Assembly: GCA_023511565.1 (NCBI GenBank)
Contig: JAIMBE010000007.1
Span: forward strand, 1-35,476
Source: Bacillota bacterium
Lineage (GTDB): Bacteria > Acidobacteriota > Terriglobia > Acidiferrales > UBA7541
Direction of reading: 5' to 3'
Length of the DNA stretch: 35,476 bases
Both the position numbers and the translations under genes were made by a program. The notes beneath the pieces are model-generated. The model ran no database searches. It was not told the origin of the DNA and was given only the letters and a program-made list of their open reading frames with translations. Of this stretch, positions 31,825-35,476 are shown piece by piece (within the stretch, counting starts at the first letter, position 1; each line of letters begins with the position of its first letter).

Positions 31825-31841
31825 TGCAGCACCGTGCTGCA
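31825..31841. repeat. Perfect palindrome TGCAGCAC-C-GTGCTGCA
   Basis: Eight-base perfect arms around a single C lie in the 180-bp gap between the convergent PCYCGC and PilZ genes. The loop is too tight for a normal terminator stem without opening inner pairs, and no T-run follows. A protein-binding site or bidirectional terminator are both possible. Confidence 0.45.
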
Positions 31842-31951
31842 GTCTGAGGCCCGCGTGCAACAGAAGAGAAGCTGAACGCGAACGCAACTGAGTTGGAGGG
31901 TGCCGCTTCGGGGGCTGGCTTTTCTGTCGGTCGTGGAAGATTCGTGCGCTG

Positions 31952-32281
31952 CTAGGCCGTTCCCGTTTCGGCGCGGATGATGTCGTATTTCTCGATGACC
32001 GCGGCGATGCCCACCGGCAGCTCGCCGTTCTGTCGTCGCTCGACGCGGACGACGCGGCCATAAGCGCGAATGTAAACCTCCGGGCCGCGGGTGATTTCTG
32101 CCGGGAGGGTCAGCGTGAAATCGAGCTCCATGCCGGGGGTCATTTCCCGATGCACCGTGAAGTAGACGCCCCGCGTGGAGATGTCGCGCGTGCGCCCGCT
32201 GCTGTGCTCTGGTTCCGAGGCTGTCCGGATAACCACGGGCAGAGAAAGTTCATAACGACGAGCCATGCGGCGCTCGGTCAT
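31952..32281 (-). CDS. PilZ-domain protein (probable c-di-GMP receptor)
   Basis: A 109-residue single-domain PilZ protein. The N-terminal basic motif RRMARRYELSLPVVI contains the RxxxR c-di-GMP binding pattern (arginines 5-9 region). The second motif TRDISTRGVYFTV matches D/NxSxxG. Both halves needed for c-di-GMP binding appear present. ATG 32281 is used; the internal ATG at 32266 is an alternative that would cut into the RxxxR motif. A near-perfect sigma-54 promoter lies about 60 bp upstream, placing this c-di-GMP receptor in the same control system as the EPS and PEP-CTERM genes. Confidence 0.92.
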   Translation of the reverse strand: MTERRMARRYELSLPVVIRTASEPEHSSGRTRDISTRGVYFTVHREMTPGMELDFTLTLPAEITRGPEVYIRAYGRVVRVERRQNGELPVGIAAVIEKYDIIRAETGTA

Positions 32282-32341
32282 AAAGGGTTGTCCCCCTCTC
32301 TACAAAATTCAGCTTCCATCTTGCCCGTGTTGCTAAAAACT

Positions 32342-32357
32342 AGCAATCACAGTGCCA
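32342..32357 (-). promoter_or_regulatory. Sigma-54 promoter of the PilZ gene
   Basis: On the minus strand the sequence is TGGCACTGTGATTGCT. It matches TGGCAC-N5-TTGCW fully, with the exact 10-nt GG-GC spacing. Predicted transcription start near 32331, giving a leader of about 50 nt before ATG 32281. This is the best -24/-12 match in the window. Confidence 0.85.
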
Positions 32358-32419
32358 AAGCAGTGTTTTTCGCCAGCCTCGAAGCTTCCACTGTGAATTT
32401 GTGGTCCTGGCCCCAGTCT

Positions 32420-32434
32420 AGTTTCGCGGAAACT
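32420..32434. repeat. Palindrome AGTTTC-GCG-GAAACT
   Basis: Six-base perfect arms with a 3-bp spacer, about 70 bp upstream of the PilZ gene's -24 box. The position suits an activator site. It resembles but does not match the GGAAA-N4-TTTCC sites, because arm order and spacing differ. Confidence 0.4.
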
Positions 32435-32633
32435 CTAAGCCCAAGTAAACCTTGGTATTACAAAGAGTAAACGGCATCGCCATCGCGCTCGGGGAGGAGT
32501 TGCGCGCTTCGGGACGATGATCGGTTCGGCGAAGAACACCCCAGTCAGCGCCAAACCTGTTGCCCACCACCTCTTTGCTGCTTTGACGAGCCATTCTGCT
32601 GCGATGAATGTGCAACAGATTGCATTCCAGACC

Positions 32634-34073
32634 CTAATGTCCGGTCTGCGGTATCGGAGCTGCGGGGCTTGAGCGGGCTCCCCGTCCCCCATCGATTTTG
32701 AACTGGCGCATCTTATAGAGCAACGCCTTGTAGCTGATTCCCAGCAGGCGCGCGGCTTCTTTGCGGTTCCAGTTGGTTTTTTCCAGCGCGTCTGCGATCG
32801 CTTCCATTTCTGCTTCGTCCTTCAAGCTGCGCACCAGCGCCTTCAACCCTTGTTCGCGGGGCTGGGCCGGCTCTTCCCGCGGGGAGGTGCGCTGACGGGT
32901 GGCAGCCATTTCCAGCAGTTCGCGGAAGCTCGATTCGTCATCCTCCAGAATCACATACCGCTTTACGAAATTTTCCAGCTCGCGCAGGTTACCCGGCCAG
33001 GGATAGCGCATGGCCGCTTCCAGCAGGTGGTCGGAGGGTAGGCGCGGTTGTTTGTTGTATTTATCTGCGTACTTCTCCAGGAAGTGCTGGAACAGCATGG
33101 GGATCTCGCGTGCCCGCTCGCGCAGGGGCGGCACGTGGATGGAGAACACGTTCAACCGGTAGTAGAGGTCTTCGCGGAACCGGCCGCAGCGGATGGCCTC
33201 CCGCACATTCACATTGGTAGCCGCCAGCACCCGCACGTCGGAGTGCACCAGGTGCCGGCCGCCGAGCCGCGAAAACTGGTGGTCCTGGAGCACATGCAAC
33301 AGCTTCGCCTGCAGGTGGGTGGGCATTTCTGCAATTTCATCCAGGAAGATCGTCCCTTTGTTCGCCAGCTCAAACTTGCCTGGCTTGAGCCGTACGGCAC
33401 CCGTGAAAGCTCCCTGTTCGTAGCCGAAGAGCTCGGATTCCAGCAGCTCGCCCGGCAAGGCCGCGCAATTCACCTTGATGAAGGGTTGAGGGGCCCGGGG
33501 CGAGCGCAGATGAATCATCCGCGCCACAACTTCTTTGCCGACGCCGCTCTCGCCGGAGATGAACACCGGCACGTCCACCGGTGCAATCTGCAGAATCTGC
33601 TGCCGGATTTTCACCATTTGCGGGCTGGCGGCCAGGAAGCTGAGATCTTCGGTCAACTGCTCGCAGTATTCCCGCAGGGCCTGGTTTTCCGCACGCAGTT
33701 GCCGTTTCTGGCGGCACTTCAGCATGGCCGCATCGAGCTCGGATTTTTCAAACGGCTTTGTCAGGTAGTCATAGGCGCCCAGGCGGATCGCTTCGACTAC
33801 CGTGCTCACCTCATTGGAACAGGAGAGCATGATCACGTTCAGGGTGGGGTCGATCTGCATCATCCCGCGCAGGGTCTCAAGGCCGTCCATCTCCTCCATC
33901 AACACGTCGAGGATGATGAAATCCGGGCGGTCTCCAGCGCCGATGCGTTCGAGCGCTTCTTTGCCGCTGGTGACGGTTTCCACCTCGTACCCATCCACTT
34001 CCAGCAGCGTCTGCAGGTACTTGCGGATGCTGGGTTCATCATCCACGACCAGGATGCGTTCTTTTCCGGCCAT
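32634..34073 (-). CDS. NtrC-type sigma-54 response regulator
   Basis: A 479-residue activator. The receiver domain has acidic pocket residues in ILVVDDEPS, the phosphoacceptor Asp56 in FIILDVLME, Ser84 and Lys106 in YLTKPFEK. The AAA+ domain has Walker A (ISGESGVGKEVVARMIH), GAFTGA (LFGYEQGAFTGAVRLKPG), Walker B (GTIFLDEIAEM) and the PPLRERAREIPMLF arginine-finger region. The Fis-type DNA-binding end is WNRKEAARLLGISYKALLYK. It lies 30 bp after its kinase gene. In role it corresponds to the PrsR regulators of PEP-CTERM systems, and is the best candidate to fire the sigma-54 promoters in this window; orthology to PrsR is not proven. Confidence 0.95.
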   Translation of the reverse strand: MAGKERILVVDDEPSIRKYLQTLLEVDGYEVETVTSGKEALERIGAGDRPDFIILDVLMEEMDGLETLRGMMQIDPTLNVIMLSCSNEVSTVVEAIRLGAYDYLTKPFEKSELDAAMLKCRQKRQLRAENQALREYCEQLTEDLSFLAASPQMVKIRQQILQIAPVDVPVFISGESGVGKEVVARMIHLRSPRAPQPFIKVNCAALPGELLESELFGYEQGAFTGAVRLKPGKFELANKGTIFLDEIAEMPTHLQAKLLHVLQDHQFSRLGGRHLVHSDVRVLAATNVNVREAIRCGRFREDLYYRLNVFSIHVPPLRERAREIPMLFQHFLEKYADKYNKQPRLPSDHLLEAAMRYPWPGNLRELENFVKRYVILEDDESSFRELLEMAATRQRTSPREEPAQPREQGLKALVRSLKDEAEMEAIADALEKTNWNRKEAARLLGISYKALLYKMRQFKIDGGRGARSSPAAPIPQTGH

Positions 34074-34103
34074 CGCTTCGTTCGCCTCCTCACTGGCTGC
34101 GTG

Positions 34104-35321
34104 TCACTCGAAATCGGTGGGCAGCAAAAATGTGAACGTGGCCCCGCGGCCGACTTCGCTGTCCACCCAGATCTTTCCGCGGTGGGCCTGAATCAGGCGC
34201 TTGGCAATCGCCAGCCCCAGTCCCATCCCGGAGGAAGAACGGTCTACGCGCACGAAATCTTCGAAAATTTCCTGATGAAACTCCGGGGCGACCCCCGGAC
34301 CGCTGTCGGCGACAGACACCTTCACGCTGTTGAACGGCGAGGCCTGGGCCCGCCGGCGTTCCACCGCCGGCACCAGGTGGGTGGCGCGCCGCTCCCAGAA
34401 ATGCGGTTCGGCCGTGATCCGGATGCGGCCGCCTGCCGGCGTGTGCTTGAGGGCGTTGTCCAGCAGGTTCACGATGACCTGCTGCACCTTCTGATAGTCG
34501 AATTTGAACGGGGGAAGTTCAGGCGCCAGGTGCGTTTCCAGCCGCACCTGCTTGCGGAGTGCGGCATCATGCCAGCGGGAAGCGATCTCTTCGATGCAGT
34601 CCCGCAGATCGTTTAGTCGGATGTGCAGCACCAGCTTGCCGCTTTCCAGCGCCGAGTAGTTCAGGAACATGGACACCAGGCGCACCAGTCGCTCGCAGCT
34701 TTCTTTGGATTCCTGCAGGATTTCCCGCTGCTTTTCGTTCAGTTTGCCGAGCGAGCCGGACAACAGCAGGTCGTAATAGCCTTTCATCACGGCCAGCGGA
34801 GTCTTCAGTTCGTGCGCCGCCGAAGCCAGAAACACGGTCTTCTGCCGATTCACTTCCTGCAGCCGCAGGTAGGCGGCCAGAAGATTCCGATAGGTAATCT
34901 CACGCTCCCGCAGCAGATCCTGCATGGTCTGGTGCAAACTGCTGTCCTCAACCACCTTGGCCGGCGCTTCCAGATGGACGACCAACCAGTTCGGCTCCGG
35001 CAGCCAGCGAATCCGCAACCGGACGGGCTCGCCCTGGCATTCCACCGAGTGACAGACTTCCTGCTCGCCGCTTTCCAGCGGAGCAAACACACTACAGGCA
35101 TCCAACCGCAGCAGATCCGCAAACAGGTTGGAGCGCTCCGTTCCGCTGAGCTTGAGGCCATGCTCGTCCAGGCATTGCTGCGCGCGAAGATTCGCATGCA
35201 GGATCCGTCCACTTCGCTCCGCCACCAGCAGCGGCCGATCCAAACCGTCCAGCAGCGAGGAGATCAGAGAGAGGGCGAGCAGGCCCCCGTTCTGCTGCTC
35301 CAGAGTAATCGCCTTTTCCAA
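34104..35321 (-). CDS. Soluble PAS-containing sensor histidine kinase
   Basis: A cytoplasmic histidine kinase of about 405 residues. An N-terminal PAS-like domain (SSLLDGLDRPLLVAERSGRI) is followed by a coiled linker, a HisKA domain with the phosphoacceptor His in FLASAAHELKTPLAVMKGYY, and a HATPase domain. The ATPase boxes are NLLDNALKHTPAG (N), VADSGPGVAPEF (G1) and SSGMGLGLAIAKRLI (G2). No membrane helix is present, unlike the membrane-spanning PrsK kinases of other PEP-CTERM systems. The start is uncertain: TTG 35321 has an ideal GGAGG, while TTG 35354 or GTG 35339 are alternatives. It is translated just upstream of its partner response regulator. Confidence 0.92.
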   Translation of the reverse strand: MEKAITLEQQNGGLLALSLISSLLDGLDRPLLVAERSGRILHANLRAQQCLDEHGLKLSGTERSNLFADLLRLDACSVFAPLESGEQEVCHSVECQGEPVRLRIRWLPEPNWLVVHLEAPAKVVEDSSLHQTMQDLLREREITYRNLLAAYLRLQEVNRQKTVFLASAAHELKTPLAVMKGYYDLLLSGSLGKLNEKQREILQESKESCERLVRLVSMFLNYSALESGKLVLHIRLNDLRDCIEEIASRWHDAALRKQVRLETHLAPELPPFKFDYQKVQQVIVNLLDNALKHTPAGGRIRITAEPHFWERRATHLVPAVERRRAQASPFNSVKVSVADSGPGVAPEFHQEIFEDFVRVDRSSSGMGLGLAIAKRLIQAHRGKIWVDSEVGRGATFTFLLPTDFE

Positions 35322-35422
35322 GCACCCCTCCGCAGACACCCCGTAAGTTTTCAATCTTAAGATTTCCGAAGGTGAGGGTTCCTTTGGTTAGGTTGCCGTG
35401 TACAGGTAAGCGGCGATAAGGA

Positions 35423-35451
35423 ATACTCGCAGACAGGCGAATTCGTGTCAA
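35423..35451 (-). promoter_or_regulatory. Possible sigma-70 promoter of the two-component operon
   Basis: On the minus strand a perfect -35 TTGACA (35446-35451) is followed 17 bp later by GAGTAT (35423-35428), a poor -10. It is about 100 bp upstream of the kinase start. No sigma-54 match is seen here, so the two-component genes seem to be made independently of the system they control. Confidence 0.4.
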
Positions 35452-35476
35452 TGGGAAATGCGTTCTATTTTGCACA

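Larger units (their letters stand above)
32282..32633. other. Intergenic region upstream of the PilZ gene
   Basis: This 352-bp stretch has no gene. It holds the PilZ gene's sigma-54 promoter (32342-32357), a palindrome (32420-32434) at enhancer distance, and the downstream flank of the response-regulator gene. No terminator is obvious for that gene. Confidence 0.6.

Noticed and set aside
33048-34616. Open frame of 522 codons on the plus strand
   Set aside because: Antisense to the response regulator and kinase genes, with His/Gln-rich translation and no motif.
1-35476. CRISPR arrays or insertion sequences
   Set aside because: No regularly spaced repeats and no transposase-like protein were seen; the only mobile-element trace is the recombinase fragment near 2405-2500.

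Overview
The window is a GC-rich bacterial chromosome segment. It is dominated by an exosortase (XrtA/EpsH-type) exopolysaccharide and PEP-CTERM locus. The gene set and regulator style (several Fis-type AAA+ regulators, a zinc-ribbon protein next to queF, a PCYCGC protein, a UMF1-type transporter) fit a diderm, most likely an Acidobacteriota member. That placement is an inference; no rRNA is present to settle it.

Layout. 1-2713: a membrane-anchored coiled-coil protein, queF, a zinc-ribbon protein, tRNA-Glu(CTC), a gene-poor stretch holding what looks like the C-terminal scrap of a tyrosine recombinase, and a CAT-anticodon tRNA (probably tRNA-Ile2). 2856-20534 (minus strand): fifteen tightly packed genes, apparently one very long operon. 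Read 5' to 3' they are an unusual AAA+/Fis regulator, Wza-like export protein, beta-barrel protein, Wzz-like chain-length protein, AAA ATPase, tyrosine-kinase-like ATPase, polyprenyl glycosylphosphotransferase, Wzy/ligase-like membrane protein, DegT aminotransferase, glycosyltransferase, polysaccharide deacetylase, ATP-grasp ligase and three more glycosyltransferases. 20535-21036: a 502-bp divergent control region. 21037-27179 (plus strand): exosortase xrtA, epsI, one PEP-CTERM substrate protein, a large TPR lipoprotein (PrsT-like) and a second polysaccharide deacetylase. 27271-28350: an orphan sigma-54 activator. 28730-31771: UMF1-family transporter, CBS-domain protein, nadD, PCYCGC protein. 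31952-35321 (minus strand): PilZ protein, NtrC-type response regulator and its histidine kinase.

How it fits together. The long operon encodes synthesis, polymerisation and export of a polysaccharide. The plus-strand block encodes the sorting machinery and a surface protein processed by it. Strong -24/-12 (sigma-54) promoter matches precede xrtA-epsI, the PEP-CTERM gene, the TPR gene and the PilZ gene; weaker ones precede the long operon, the orphan activator and possibly the CBS gene. Three AAA+ regulators in the window share almost the same Fis-type recognition helix, but one lacks the GAFTGA loop needed to engage sigma-54. A palindrome GGAAA-N4-TTTCC occurs as a tandem pair 20 bp apart upstream of xrtA and once upstream of the TPR gene, where enhancer sites are expected. 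The regulatory wiring is the most novel-looking part of the window. No Wzx flippase is visible, so the pathway is incomplete here.
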